Source of the DNA: Hippopus hippopus
Taxonomy: Eukaryota; Mollusca; Bivalvia; Cardiida; Cardiidae
Direction of reading: 5' to 3'
Length of the DNA: 64,000 bases
NCBI GenBank assembly: GCA_946811185.2
Contig: OX328096.1
Coordinates: forward strand, 65,246,845-65,310,844
Shown: in pieces, positions 53,205-63,275 of the stretch
How positions within the stretch are numbered: position 1 is the stretch's first letter
Layout of the letters: the number at the start of each line of letters is the position of its first letter
Program-made: the position numbers and the translations under genes
Notes under the pieces: model-generated
What the model was told of the DNA's origin: nothing
Seen by the model: the letters and a program-made list of their open reading frames with translations, nothing else
Databases searched by the model: none

Positions 53205-54823
53205 TTAACTCCCTACCAAATGACAAAATTTAAGACTTGTCCAAATTCAAAGAATTTGGCAACAAAGTAAAAGTGACTCAAAAATTTAGATATGTTTCTG
53301 GATGGGTAGAAAACATTGTAGGAAAAGGAGAAAATGCTGGTTACCAGCATTTTAGAAGTTTCCCTTAGTGTTTTCAGAAATCTTTTTCAGCTCACCTGAG
53401 CACAAAGTGTTCATGGTGAGCTTTTGTGATCGTGCTGTGTCCAGTGTCCGTCGTGCATTGCATGTCGTCCGTCGTCAATTTTTACCTTGTGTACGCTCTA
53501 GAGGCCACATTTTCAGTCTGATACTCGTGAAACTTGGTCAAAATGTTTGTCTTGATAATATCTCGGACAAGTTTGGAAATGGGTCAGGTCAGGTAAAAAA
53601 CTAGGTCACTAGGTCAAATCTTTGAAAAAGCTTGTGTACACTCTAGAGGCCACATTTTCAGTCCAATACTCTGGTAAATTGGTCAGAATGTTTGTCTTGA
53701 TGATATCTCAGACAATTTGAAAATGGGTCAGGTCGGGTTTAAAACTAGGTCACTAGGTCAAATCTTAGAAAAACCTTGTGTACGCCCTAGAGGCCACATT
53801 TTCAGTCCGAAAGTTCTTAAAGTTGGTCAGAATGTTAGTCTTGATGATATCTCAGACGAGTTCAAAAATGGGTCAGGTCAGGTCTAAAACTAGGTCACTA
53901 GGTCAAATCTTAGAAAAACGTTTTTCACGCTCTAGAGACCACATTTTCGGTTCAATACTCGTGAAAGTTTGTCAGAATGTTTGTCTTGATAATATCTCAG
54001 GTGAGTTCGAAAATGGGTCATGTAGGGTCAAAAACTAGGTCACTAGGTCAAATCTTAGAAAAACCTTGTGTACACTCTAGACACCACAATTTATGTCTGA
54101 AACTTTTGAAAGCGAGTCGGAATGTTTGTCTTGATGATATCTCGGACGAGGTCGAAAATGGGTCAGGTCAGGTCAAAAACTAGGTCACTAGGTCAAATTT
54201 TAGTATAACCTTGTGTACACTCTAGAGGCCACATTTTCTGTCCTAAATACTTGAAAGTCGGTTAGGATGTTTGGCTTGATATTATCTCAGACAAGTTTGA
54301 AAATGAGTCACTTGCTTCAAAAACTAGGTCACTGGGTCAATTTTTTTTTTTAAATCTTGTATACGTTCTAGAGTTCAAATTTTCTGTCCAATTCTTATCG
54401 AAATTAGTCAGAATATTTTAATTGATGATTAATAAGATGAGATTGAAAATGGGTCACATTGGGTCAAAAAGTAGGTTGCCATATCAAATCTTAGAAATAT
54501 ATTGTGTACATTCTAGAGGCCACATTTTCTGTCCAATATTCATGAAAGTTGGTCAGAATCTTTGTTTTGATAATATCTACAACAAATTGTAAAATGGGCT
54601 ATGTTTGGCTTAAAAGTAGGTCAATGAGACAAATTCTAGAAAAAGCTTGAGGCCAAATTTTCAGTTTAACACTTATAAAAGTTTATTAGACTGTTTGTCA
54701 TATCTCTGAAGGGATTGGAAATGGATTATGTTTGGTCAAAAGGCTCAGGTCAGTGACTCCAGTGCCATCATGGCCCTCTTGTTTTCAGGGTTGTTAAAAG
54801 TCTGGATTGTGTGGTAAGGATAT
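53205..54823. mobile_element. hpTTAA element (Y end left) split by an array element
   Basis: The left part, 53205-53390, runs from TTAACTCCCTACCAAATGAC past the core; the right part, 54782-54823, resumes as CAGGGTTGTTAAAAGTCTGG and ends GTGTGGTAAGGAT. The 1.39-kb CTC-head element lies between. Confidence 0.85.
53391..54781 (+). mobile_element. CTC-head array element, copy with defined ends
   Basis: Because it interrupts an hpTTAA copy, its limits are known: it starts CTCACCTGAGCACAAAGTG and ends GCCATCATGGCCCTCTTG, flanked by TTTTCAG on both sides (53384-53390, 54782-54788). The head hairpin is followed by CCGTCGTGCATTG, then eight units of about 145 bases (TCTAGAGGCCACATTTTC, AGAATGTTTGTCTTGATGAT, GGGTCAGGTCAGG, AACTAGGTCACTAGGTCAAA), the later ones more diverged. 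Short + strand frames here are products of the array. Confidence 0.85.
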
Positions 54824-55235
54824 ACAAGGGGAAGGTGAGGCAGGGAGAGGAGCTCAAAACAGACAGTTGATATAAACATATTTCTTTGATTAGGCAGTAT
54901 TCATCTTTTCAGCATTAGTATGTAATCGATGTTATATTTGCTATAAATTAGTACAACAGACACTTGTTTAGCACAAATAAAGATGTCATCATAGAATCTA
55001 AATGGGTTCTCCTAGGACAACAATCAAGCCAGATATCCAGCAGTTGACCAGTGGTATATTTTTTCTACAAAGTGTTTGAAGGCTGTAGCTGAAAACATTC
55101 CTGTATTGAGATGTAATATTCAAAGGGAGACAAATTTGATTAAACTATTTCATGTTAACATGAGTTATTTCCCTTCAGCCAGTGGGAGCTGAGCATATCA
55201 CAATGTATATATAACTTGACGAAATCATTCTAGTG
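54824..55235. other. Unassigned sequence
   Basis: Nothing recognised. Confidence 0.35.
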
Positions 55236-55465
55236 TTCAACTCTGTACCAAACGAACAAATTTTGGACCCAACAAAATTGAAAGCATTTACAGACGGCAA
55301 ATTTAATGTAGCTCAAACGATGATTGCTGTCTTTGATAGGGTTGAAAACATTGTGGGAAATGGAGAAAATGCTGGTTACCAGCATTTTCTTCTTTTCCCA
55401 CAATGTTTTAAAAGGCCTTTTTCCTTAAGGTTGTTAAATCTCGGGATTGTGTGCTACAGGGTTAA
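55236..55465. mobile_element. hpTTAA element (Y end left)
   Basis: TTCAACTCTGTACCAAACGA to GTGCTACAGGGTTAA; core at about 55345-55405 almost perfect. Confidence 0.9.
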
Positions 55466-55645
55466 AGGGAATTGTCACAGGAAGAAGACTTTAGAAAACA
55501 AAGTGAATTAGAAAGAATTTTCTCCTTTTTCCAAAATGTTTTCTAACCTTGTAGAGTTCATTCCATTTGAGCCACATTATATTTGTAAGCTGCAATTTCT
55601 TTCAATTAGGACCTAACCAATATTTCATTACCTGGTATAGAGATA
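55466..55645. mobile_element. hpTTAA fragment (X side left, terminus lost)
   Basis: AGGAAGAAGACTTTAGAAAA to ATTACCTGGTATAGAGATAA. Confidence 0.7.
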
Positions 55646-55754
55646 AAGATCAAACTGCATGTTCCAGTATCAATTTGCTTTGCACATTTTTTTTCAAGGG
55701 ATCTTTACTAACGCAAATGTGTCACAGAACAACTTTCATTCATTCATAAAGAAT

Positions 55755-55795
55755 GTGACAGATTAGATCCAAGATCAGACTGCACATTCAGTCCA
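55755..55795. repeat. AGATCAAGATCAG half palindrome
   Basis: TTAGATCCAAGATCAGACTG followed by CACATTCAG. A shorter piece, AGATCAAACTGCATGTTCC, is at 55648-55666. Confidence 0.55.
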
Positions 55796-55892
55796 TTTTT
55801 GTTAGAAACCCCAAAATGTGCTCCAATGAAACAAAATTTGTTGATGAAAGGAAGAATTAGAAGTGAGACAAGAACAAAATAGGGTACACCTT

Positions 55893-56135
55893 TATAAACC
55901 ATTTACCAGATGGCAATATTTTAGCCTTGTCAAAAGTGAAAGCATTTACAGAAGACAAAATTTTATGTAGTGGTTGCTCAAATGGTGAGATTTGTCTGTG
56001 ACAGGATAAAAAATATTGTGGGGAAAAGGAGAAAATGCTCGTTAGCAGCATTTTCTCCTTTTTCCTCAATGTTTTTAAAAGCTTTCTCTGTCAGAGTTGT
56101 AAAGGGACAAGTCTGAAATTTTGTCATCTGGTCTT
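55893..56135. mobile_element. hpTTAA element (Y end left), X end replaced
   Basis: AAACCATTTACCAGATGGCA at the left; the core at about 56020-56075 is nearly perfect with a CGTTAG centre; the right side ends in a second Y-type end (GTCTGAAATTTTGTCATCTG) instead of X, suggesting recombination between copies. Confidence 0.8.
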
Positions 56136-56149
56136 GTTTGTTTTAACAG

Positions 56150-56374
56150 CTAAGGTCATATTACCAGGGCCATCAGTGCACCTTCACACAGTTGTTTCGT
56201 AGCTTTCTCACACCAGTACTGACACAACTTTCTTTCCAAGTCACTGACTACTTTTCTCATATCAGAGGTGAGGGGCGAAATATTGCTAGAAAGAAAGGTT
56301 GCCTCAACTGGGTGTTGAACCCGCAACCATCAGTCACGGGTCAGATATGCTAACCACTAAGCAACCCAGGCAAG
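56150..56374 (-). mobile_element. SINE S2
   Basis: On the - strand: TGCCTGGGTTGCTTAGTGGT, TGATGGTTGCGGGTTCAACA (B box), TCAGTACTGGTGTGAGAAAG, GTGCACTGATGGCCCTGGTA. Best S2 copy for the tRNA-like head. Confidence 0.78.
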
Positions 56375-56542
56375 CTTTCTAGTCTGATAAGGAATTGATA
56401 AAGATTTAACTGCTACATATTCGTGGTTTATCCAAAAAGTTTTTCCTTATTACATATAGCTGTTAAAATATGATGTCTAAAAACGTCATACATCCTTACA
56501 TGGTACATAGTTACCTATTGACTTGTAAGAATGGCTATTGTA

Positions 56543-56750
56543 GTCCTTTACCACCCATTCCTTTGATTTAATTGCCCTAATGAAAAAGGCTTCTGAAAAC
56601 ATTGTGATAACCAGCATTTTCTCCTTTTTCCACCATGTTTTCTATCTGCACAAAGACAGATTTCCTTATCTAAGTCATATTTAATAATTCGTCTGCAGAT
56701 GCTCTCAATTTGGGCAAATCTACATTTTTTGTCACATGGTAAAGAGTACA
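56543..56750. mobile_element. hpTTAA element, shortened core (X end left)
   Basis: GTCCTTTACCACCCATTCC to ACATGGTAAAGAGTA; most of the left hairpin arm is deleted. Confidence 0.8.
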
Positions 56751-57002
56751 ATGACGTTTTCAGCTTTATTTAAGTTGTACAACAGCAGCCACCACATCTA
56801 ACTATGCTTTCCTACAGTCTCTTTCATTAGTATTTCCTGAATACTACAGAGAATATTCTTTCAAAGCCTTAGGCTGCTTTCCTAGATAAACATCATCATA
56901 TCAATGTTAAGCAGTGAGCTAAAAATAAATCCTATCACAATGACTATCATCAGTCTTTGTAAAGAATTTAGCCGAGGTGGAAATGAAACCAATGATGCCT
57001 TG

Positions 57003-57435
57003 TGTAACCTTTTACCACACTATTGTGTTTTAATGACCTTGAAGTAGACAGCTTTTAAAAGCATTGTTGGATAAGGAGAAAATGCTGGTAACAGGCATTT
57101 TCTCCTTATCCAGCAATATTTTCCACACATTATGTCTTTACCACATGATAGAAATGTAGACTTGTCCATATTGAAAGCATCTAAAGATGACAATTTAACT
57201 GTGGAATTTCTCTTTGATATGGTGGAAAACATTGTGGGAAAAGGAGAAAATGCTGGTTACCAGCATTTTCTCCTTTATTTACAATGTTTTAAAAAGCTTC
57301 CTTAGGGTCATTAAAACTCAGGATTGTGTGGTAGAGGATTAAGGGACAAATCCCAATGTTTGAGTGACATTCACCTTATTGTCTTTAAGTGCTTTAGACA
57401 GGTCTAAAATTTTACTGTGTAGTACAGAGTTAAAA
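57003..57435. mobile_element. hpTTAA element (X end left) interrupted by another copy
   Basis: Left part 57003-57129 (TGTAACCTTTTACCACAC and a full core), right part 57344-57435 (GGGACAAATCCCAATGTTTG to GTACAGAGTTAA). Core arms read GTTGGATAAGG and CCTTATCCAGC: both arms carry the same change from the family GGGAAAAGG. Confidence 0.88.
57130..57343. mobile_element. hpTTAA element nested in another (Y end left)
   Basis: TGTCTTTACCACATGATAG to GTGTGGTAGAGGATTAA, with a perfect core at about 57230-57275, inside the copy at 57003-57435. Confidence 0.88.
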
Positions 57436-57744
57436 CACTAGTAGTTAACGACCGAGCTACCCTGTTCAGTGCCCATGCAGTAAACAGACTTACCACTTTG
57501 CATAAAAACAACCCTTATGAGAAAGATTTAATTAAAACATCCTAGTGAAAGGAAACCAGTCTACGAATAGCAGGAATGTAAAAATAAAGACTTCTTTAAA
57601 TACATTAAAATCTTTATTTGGCATAAATTTCAGGGCTATAAAATCAATCAATAACATCACATGGGCAAGACAATACAAATATACAAAATACTGGCATATT
57701 GCATGAATCAACAATATTTTACATTCAAAATACAGGGTTTTGCA
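57436..57744. other. Unassigned sequence
   Basis: Nothing recognised; AT-rich. Confidence 0.35.
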
Positions 57745-58013
57745 ACTTATGTCAACTTCTGAAAACATCAAGGTGAAATGAGAAATTGCTTGTTACAATG
57801 ATTATCTTGTTTCCCCGAATGTTTTTCTATAAAAACTGAACAGAAGGTTTCCGTACAGTTTCATCCTTTACATGGTAACTTCATCTTTACACGGTAACAA
57901 ATTTTAGGCTCGTCCAAATTCGAAATGTTTGCAGACAACTTTTTAAATGCTGTTTTCCATACCTTTCTTCCTACGCCCTGTTGAAACACAGGATTATTTG
58001 GTATATGGCTAAG
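57745..58013. mobile_element. Two hpTTAA fragments
   Basis: 57745-57880 keeps a decayed core (CTTCTGAAAACATCAAGG, ACAATGATTATCTTG). 57885-58013 keeps the Y end (TTTACACGGTAACAAATTTT) and X end (ATTATTTGGTATATGGCTAA) without a core. Confidence 0.65.
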
Positions 58014-58067
58014 TAATAGTTTTTTTTTTTTTGTATAAATGTGTCTCCTTATATCAATTGCTCAAGG

Positions 58068-58283
58068 TTAACCTTTCCCAAACAACAAACTCTTACATAT
58101 TCAAAACATCTGGAGACGATAAATTCAAAATTAGTACAAAGAGCCTAAGCTCTCTGATAGGGTAGAAAACATTGTGGGAAAAGCAGAAAATACTGGTTAC
58201 AAGATTTTTCCTTTTTCAACAATATTTCTAAAAGTTCCTCCATCAGGGCCATTACAACTGAGGATTGTGTGGTAAAGGGTTAA
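58068..58283. mobile_element. hpTTAA element (Y end left)
   Basis: TTAACCTTTCCCAAACAACA to GTGTGGTAAAGGGTTAA; right hairpin arm decayed. Confidence 0.88.
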
Positions 58284-58296
58284 ACTGTAATCCATC

Positions 58297-58511
58297 TAAA
58301 CCCTGTACTACATAGTCCCATCTTTTAATGATCCTAAAGAAGAAGCCTTTTGAAAACATTGTAGGAAAAGGAGAAAATGCTTGTAACCAGGATTTTCTCC
58401 TTTTCCAACGTTTTCTACCCACTGAAAGAAAAATCCAGGTTCCTCACTTTAAACTTGTTGTCTGCAAATGCTTAGGCAGGTCTAAAACTTTGATATTTGG
58501 TAAGGGGTTAA
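58297..58511. mobile_element. hpTTAA element (X end left)
   Basis: CTAAACCCTGTACTACATAG to TTTGGTAAGGGGTTAA. Confidence 0.88.
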
Positions 58512-58902
58512 TCATTTCCAATTCACATGGATGTTGTCAAAGTTAGCTACTGCACATTTGCATGAGAAGGGTTCATGTGACATAACAAAATGTCTGTCTG
58601 TGAAATGTTTATAATGAGAAGAATTTAGCCAAGTAAAGGGAGTTTTTATATACATGATTGTATTAAACAAATGGATACATTGTCAAGCATAGCCAATTTC
58701 CCCATGAGAGAAAATAATCTTAATTTTTCTGCAATCACTGACATATTACAATATGAAATGATAGTATACCCTGATAAGACAAAATATCAGAAGGACAAGA
58801 AATTTACTTGAGTTCTAAAATGAAAGGAATAATTGAAAAGGGCATGACTGGGATATCTATGTGAATCTGAAGATACATTATGAAGGTACATATATTATTT
58901 CT
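58512..58902. other. Unassigned sequence
   Basis: Nothing recognised. Confidence 0.35.
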
Positions 58903-59131
58903 TTAACTCTTTACCAAATGACAAATTTTTAGACTGGTCCAAATTAAAAGCAATCGCAGACGACAAAATAAACGTAACTCAAAATTTGAAATTTGTTTCG
59001 AGCAGGGTAGAAAACATTGTGGGAAAAGGAGAAAATGCTGGTTACCAGCATTTTCTCCTTTTCCCACACTGTTTTCAAAAGGCTTCTGTCTCAGGGTCAT
59101 TAAAAGTCATGATTGAGTGGTAAAGAGTTAA
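58903..59131. mobile_element. hpTTAA element, near consensus (Y end left)
   Basis: TTAACTCTTTACCAAATGAC to GAGTGGTAAAGAGTTAA; core at about 59010-59072 perfect apart from one base. Confidence 0.95.
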
Positions 59132-59361
59132 AATGTAAGTGATATTCTTTCTTCAAAAAAATAATGCAGTCACAATCCCAGAAGCTTCTTATTTACACAA
59201 GCAATTTTTCCTTTTGTTAAGATTTTTCAAAAAAGTGGTCTGTGAAAGGATGATAAGAGTCACCAGCAGTAGATAATGTGCTAACTTGGTTATGGTTTAC
59301 AATCTTTGAAAAAAAAAAAGACAGTAGTCTTTTAAGTTTGAACACAAAGGGACTGGCTTAA

Positions 59362-59585
59362 GGATTACGACCCCTAACTCATCAGTAAATATCATGTAAC
59401 ATGGACATTTTTGTAAAGGCTATTCGGCCAATCTCAGCAGCTTCCGTCTTGTAATATGAGAGTAAGGGGCTGTAGACTCACTAACTCATCGGTAAATATC
59501 GCATAACATCGACATTTTCGTAAAGGCTATTCGGCCAATCTCGGCAGCTTCCCTCTTTTGATATGAGAGTTAGGGGCCGTAGACC
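59362..59585. mobile_element. Tandem dimer of a terminal-inverted-repeat element
   Basis: Two units of 108 bases (59371-59478, 59479-59586) share GTAAAGGCTATTCGGCCAAT and CATCGGTAAATATC-type sequence. Each unit begins CCCCTAACTC-like and ends with its inverse (GAGTTAGGGGCCGTAGAC), so the junction is a head-to-tail fusion of terminal repeats. Confidence 0.75.
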
Positions 59586-59739
59586 TTAAAACATATATCC
59601 ATTGTCAATCAGATAGAGACAATAAAATCTGATTGGACAACAGATGAAGTCTCAAACAATCACAGGATGATATTCAACACTGAAATTATATGATTATCAT
59701 CACACAGTCACTGTTTTATATTTCTTCTAAATTTTGCCG

Positions 59740-59876
59740 ACTTCGAAATTTGTCTTTGATAGGGTAGAAAACATTGTGGGAAAATAAGAAAATGCTGCTT
59801 ATCTGCATTTTCTCACGTTTTCAAAAGGCTTCTTCCACAGGGTTGTTAAAACTACGAATTGTGTGGTAAGGGTTAA
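59740..59876. mobile_element. hpTTAA element, Y end missing
   Basis: TTTGTCTTTGATAGGGTAGA to GTGTGGTAAGGGTTAA. Confidence 0.8.
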
Positions 59877-60333
59877 ATACTATACTAACTGCCAATAAAT
59901 GCACCACATGCTGTCACTTTGAAGTTACACTGAAAAGTCTTAAAAAGTTAGGAGTAAAGTATAAATCTAGTACAACCCTCTTGTGGCTCATATTTCCCAC
60001 TCATCCTCCAAGAAATTAACAAGTTTACAACAAACACAGGAAATTAATAAGTGAACAACAGGAAATACAAAATGCATAAAAAGTAATAATACAAGGAAAA
60101 TAATGACTTATTGGTGAAACTAATTGAAGAGATTAACCCATAAGTAATAATATATAAGTAAATCACTGATTGTCACAAGAAAAATGAGTCATTTTATCCA
60201 TCACCCACTTGTTTCAATCTTAATCCTTGCAAGTACAGAATAAACACTACTGCCATCTTCAGTGGAGAAATAAATCCCAAATAAATGCAATGTCAAAGTC
60301 ACTTTTTTCCAGAATGACTCAGGAAAGCTGATA
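59877..60333. other. Unassigned sequence
   Basis: AT-rich; nothing recognised. Confidence 0.35.
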
Positions 60334-60390
60334 GTGTAGCTCAAAAATTAGGCTGCATGTTGTGTGCAGTCTGATCTTGATCAACACTGG
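60334..60390. repeat. AGATCAAGATCAG palindrome
   Basis: AGTGTAGCTCAAAAATTAGG and the better inverse arm GCAGTCTGATCTTGATCAAC. Confidence 0.6.
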
Positions 60391-60449
60391 CTTCAAAGGC
60401 AACCATAATAGTTGTGAGAGGCACTTTAAGGGTCAAAATTAAATTATCT

Positions 60450-60669
60450 GTAAACTCTTTACCAAATTTTAGACAGGTTCAAATTGAAAGCATTTGCAGA
60501 CCTAAAAAAAAATTGACTCAAAAACCAAAATTTGCTTTGGGAAGGGTAAAAACATTGTGGAAAAAGGAGCAAATGCTGGCTACCATCATTTTCACCTTTT
60601 CCCACAACGTTTAAAAAGGTTTTCTTGATCAAGGTCATTAAAACTCCTGATTGAGTGATAAAGAGTTAA
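60450..60669. mobile_element. hpTTAA element (Y end left)
   Basis: GTAAACTCTTTACCAAATTT to GAGTGATAAAGAGTTAA. Confidence 0.88.
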
Positions 60670-60754
60670 AGCACTTGGCATGCCTTTTGTTGCTTTTTCA
60701 TGAACAGTTGAGAGGCCCAATAGCGGCAAAAATATCTATGCAGGTGTTGAAATG

Positions 60755-61020
60755 CATTGAAATTTAAATCGTACCATTTAAAAGTGTGAAAAACATTGTG
60801 AGGATGACAATCTGTTATTGTGTGGTGGGTCCAAGACTGGCACAAAAAAAGGCAAAAAGAAAACAAGAGATAGTGGCCTGGCAGATTTTAGCCTAGTTTT
60901 GAAATTATTTTCTCTGCCAGTGACTAACCATGGGACTGACCATACAATAACAGATTGTCATCTTCATAATAATTTCCATACTTTTAAATGGTATGATTTT
61001 TATCTAAATGCAATTCAACA
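60755..61020. repeat. Inverted repeat, about 80-base arms
   Basis: AAATCGTACCATTTAAAAGT and GATGACAATCTGTTATTGTG at 60765-60825 are mirrored at 60945-61010 (ATAACAGATTGTCATCTTCA, ACTTTTAAATGGTATGATTT). The spacer is about 105 bases. A foldback-type element with no known relatives. Confidence 0.75.
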
Positions 61021-61199
61021 CCCACTCTGTTTCCTTTTGGCAGCTATTGTTATTTTAAAATCTGACTTTGCATGCAGTCTTATCTTATATCTGAACTGTC
61101 TGCCGTTGTCAAAAGAACACAAAACAGCCTAAAACTGAGAGAGTCTATGTTTTCAGTCCCATCATGTTTGTGAAAAAGGTATAAGGGGAATACCGGTTC

Positions 61200-61430
61200 T
61201 TAACTCTTTACCAAATGACTAAAGTCAAAACTTTACCAAACAACAAAATTTTAGACTGGCCCAAATTTATAGCATTTGCAGACAACAAATTAAACATGGG
61301 TTAAAAACTGAAATTTGCATTTGGAAGGGTACAAAGCATTTGCTTTTCCCACTACGATTTCAAAAGCTTTCTTCTCTAGGGTCGTTAAAAGTCGTCATTG
61401 TGTGGTAAAGACTGTGTGGTAAAAGGTTAA
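61200..61430. mobile_element. hpTTAA element with both ends duplicated (Y end left)
   Basis: TTAACTCTTTACCAAATGAC is followed 27 bases later by a second ACTTTACCAAACAAC; at the right GTGTGGTAAAGACTGTGTGG shows the X end twice. The core is deleted. It shares its right TTAA with the next copy. Confidence 0.85.
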
Positions 61431-61634
61431 GACTGATCAAACTTAAAGCATTTACAGACGTCAAATTATATGTTGCTCCGATGATAAAAGTTCCCTTCGA
61501 AAAGGTAAAAACATTGTAGAAATGGAGAAAATTGTGGTAAACAGCATTTTCTCATTTTCACACAATGCTTTCTGAAGTCTTTTTCCTATTAATTCCTACT
61601 AATTAAAACTTGCCATTGTTTAGTATAGAGTTAA
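61430..61634. mobile_element. hpTTAA element (Y end left, terminus short)
   Basis: GACTGATCAAACTTAAAGCA to TAGTATAGAGTTAA. Confidence 0.82.
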
Positions 61635-61862
61635 GTTAACTGTACTTATTGTAACATAACAAGTGTGTATTTGTAACATTTAACAAACTCTGGTCCCAAC
61701 AATTTATTTACTTCTATAAGATGCCCTATATACAAAAAAAAATATTCTCTATCTATACTCTGAAGTTACTGGCAACATTGTAAATAAAACTGGGCTACTA
61801 GGTTTCTAAGAAAACACAAGTCTCTTATTTCGCTCTAATCTGCTAACAGACTCAGTTCAGAA

Positions 61863-62092
61863 TTAACCCTTTCCCAAACGACAAATTTTAGACTCTTCCA
61901 AACTGAAAGAGTTTGCAGACAACAATGTTAAAATCAATAAAAGCGGCAGAAAGTTCTCCAATAGGGTAGAAATCATTGTGGGAAAAGGAGAAATTGCTCG
62001 TTACGAGCAATTTCTCCTTTTCCCACAGTGTTTTCAAAAGACTTGTACTGCACACATGTAAAAACACGGGTTTTTGTTTGGGAAGGGGTTAA
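61863..62092. mobile_element. hpTTAA element with a rewritten core (Y end left)
   Basis: TTAACCCTTTCCCAAACGAC to TTTGGGAAGGGGTTAA; note matching CCC/GGG changes at both ends. The core reads GGAGAAATTGCTCGTTACGA and GCAATTTCTCC: changes from the family sequence occur in both arms and preserve pairing. Confidence 0.94.
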
Positions 62093-62279
62093 GTTGAATT
62101 CACTATTTTGAGAAGCATTTCACCAACATTAACAGAGTTAGGTAACATTTTCAAATACTGCGTTGACACAACGCTACAGACTCAACTCAGCAAAATAAGC
62201 AGACTCATCTCAGTTAACAGGCTTAAGCCCATTATTTCCCCGAGTTGAGTATGAAACATCAACCCAGTATTTGAGACCA

Positions 62280-62423
62280 TTACTTTAGTATATGAAAGGG
62301 TAGAAAACATTGTGGGAAAAGGAGAAATTCTGGTTACCAGTATTCTCTCCATTTCACACCATGTTTTCAAAAGGCTTTTTCATGAGGGTTGTCAGTACTC
62401 CAGACTGTGTGGTAAGGGGTTAA
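62280..62423. mobile_element. hpTTAA element, Y end missing
   Basis: AAAGGGTAGAAAACATTGTG to GTGTGGTAAGGGGTTAA. Confidence 0.82.
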
Positions 62424-62560
62424 AAGATGTGGTAAACATTATTGAATAATATATCACTGGATGCAAAATAAAATCTTGGCCATCACAAATAATTGCAGGC
62501 CTTTGGCCAATGGAGCTAATAATAACAAACATATCAATGAACAGTTAAGGAACAGAACTT

Positions 62561-63275
62561 CTACGCAGTCTCTGAAGTGACTGATGGTTTTTCAAAGTCT
62601 GGAACAGGGGGCAAAGGTCGCACTGACAAGTTATCTAATGCCTCCATCTGATTTGTGTAAATATGTATTTCCGGCTTGTCAAATTTCTCTGTACCTACCA
62701 CCTGTTTATTGATCTGCTTGTCCTGGCTGGCGCCATTTGGACAAGCAGTCACATACAAGTTTGAACACTTAGTTGCAGCATTTTGACTAGATCCGTTATT
62801 TTTTAGATCACTAGAGTCTCCACTAGCCCCAGAACTGTAGGTATTGGCCAAATCAATGGCATTCTGTTGCGGTCGGTTTGGGGCAGACATCTCTAAATAT
62901 TCACCATTATCTACTGTTCCTACATTGTTTGATGAACAATACCCAGAGGTTACTCCCGAGGCACTACTCATAGTTGGGGTCAGGTAACCGTTCGTTTCCA
63001 AATTTTCAACTGAAGCAGCTTCACCATAATAAACAAGCCTGGCTGTCTCATCAGTATTTTGGAGGTTATTTCTGCCATGATTGATGCTATTTTTAGCAAC
63101 CTCCTCATAGATTCTTGTCACTTCACTAGGCTCTAGGTACATGTTGCTTGGTGGTCGAGCTGACAGAAGCTGGCTGCTACTACCTTCCCTCGATTGAACA
63201 ATAGATGCGTATGCCGTGTTCTGTTGGTACCTTATCACTGGTCTTGACTGTTTCAAAAGTGCCTTTTGTCTTCGG
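62561..63275 (-). CDS. Receptor-like protein, terminal exon (cytoplasmic tail)
   Basis: The exon follows an acceptor (CAAATTTCAG, AG at 63277-63276) and reads RRQKALLKQ, the basic stretch typical just inside a membrane, then about 230 Ser/Asn-rich residues to TAG at 62563-62561. Tyrosine motifs include TAYASI (ITSM-like), MYLEP and GYLTP (YxxP), IYEEV (Src-family SH2-like), EYLEM (YxxM, PI3K p85-type) and IYTNQ (YxN, Grb2-type); RPLPPVP near the end is a class I SH3 ligand. The layout suits a single-pass signalling receptor such as a Draper/MEGF10-like or Ig-type molecule, but the ectodomain is outside the window and the family is unassigned. Any function from the motifs is inference. Confidence 0.75.

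Noticed and set aside
53368..54183. Successive + strand frames with similar sequences, like a gene family or repeat protein
   Set aside because: They follow the 145-base tandem units of an array element; unit length variation breaks the frame repeatedly.
53391..54781. Regular direct repeats that could suggest a CRISPR array
   Set aside because: Units are about 145 bases with no constant short repeat or unique spacers, in a eukaryotic context.
15349..62092. Recurring open frames encoding VGKGENAGNQHFLLFPQCF-like peptides on both strands
   Set aside because: These are translations of the hpTTAA hairpin core. The same peptide appears on both strands because the core is palindromic, and frames end at the element edges.
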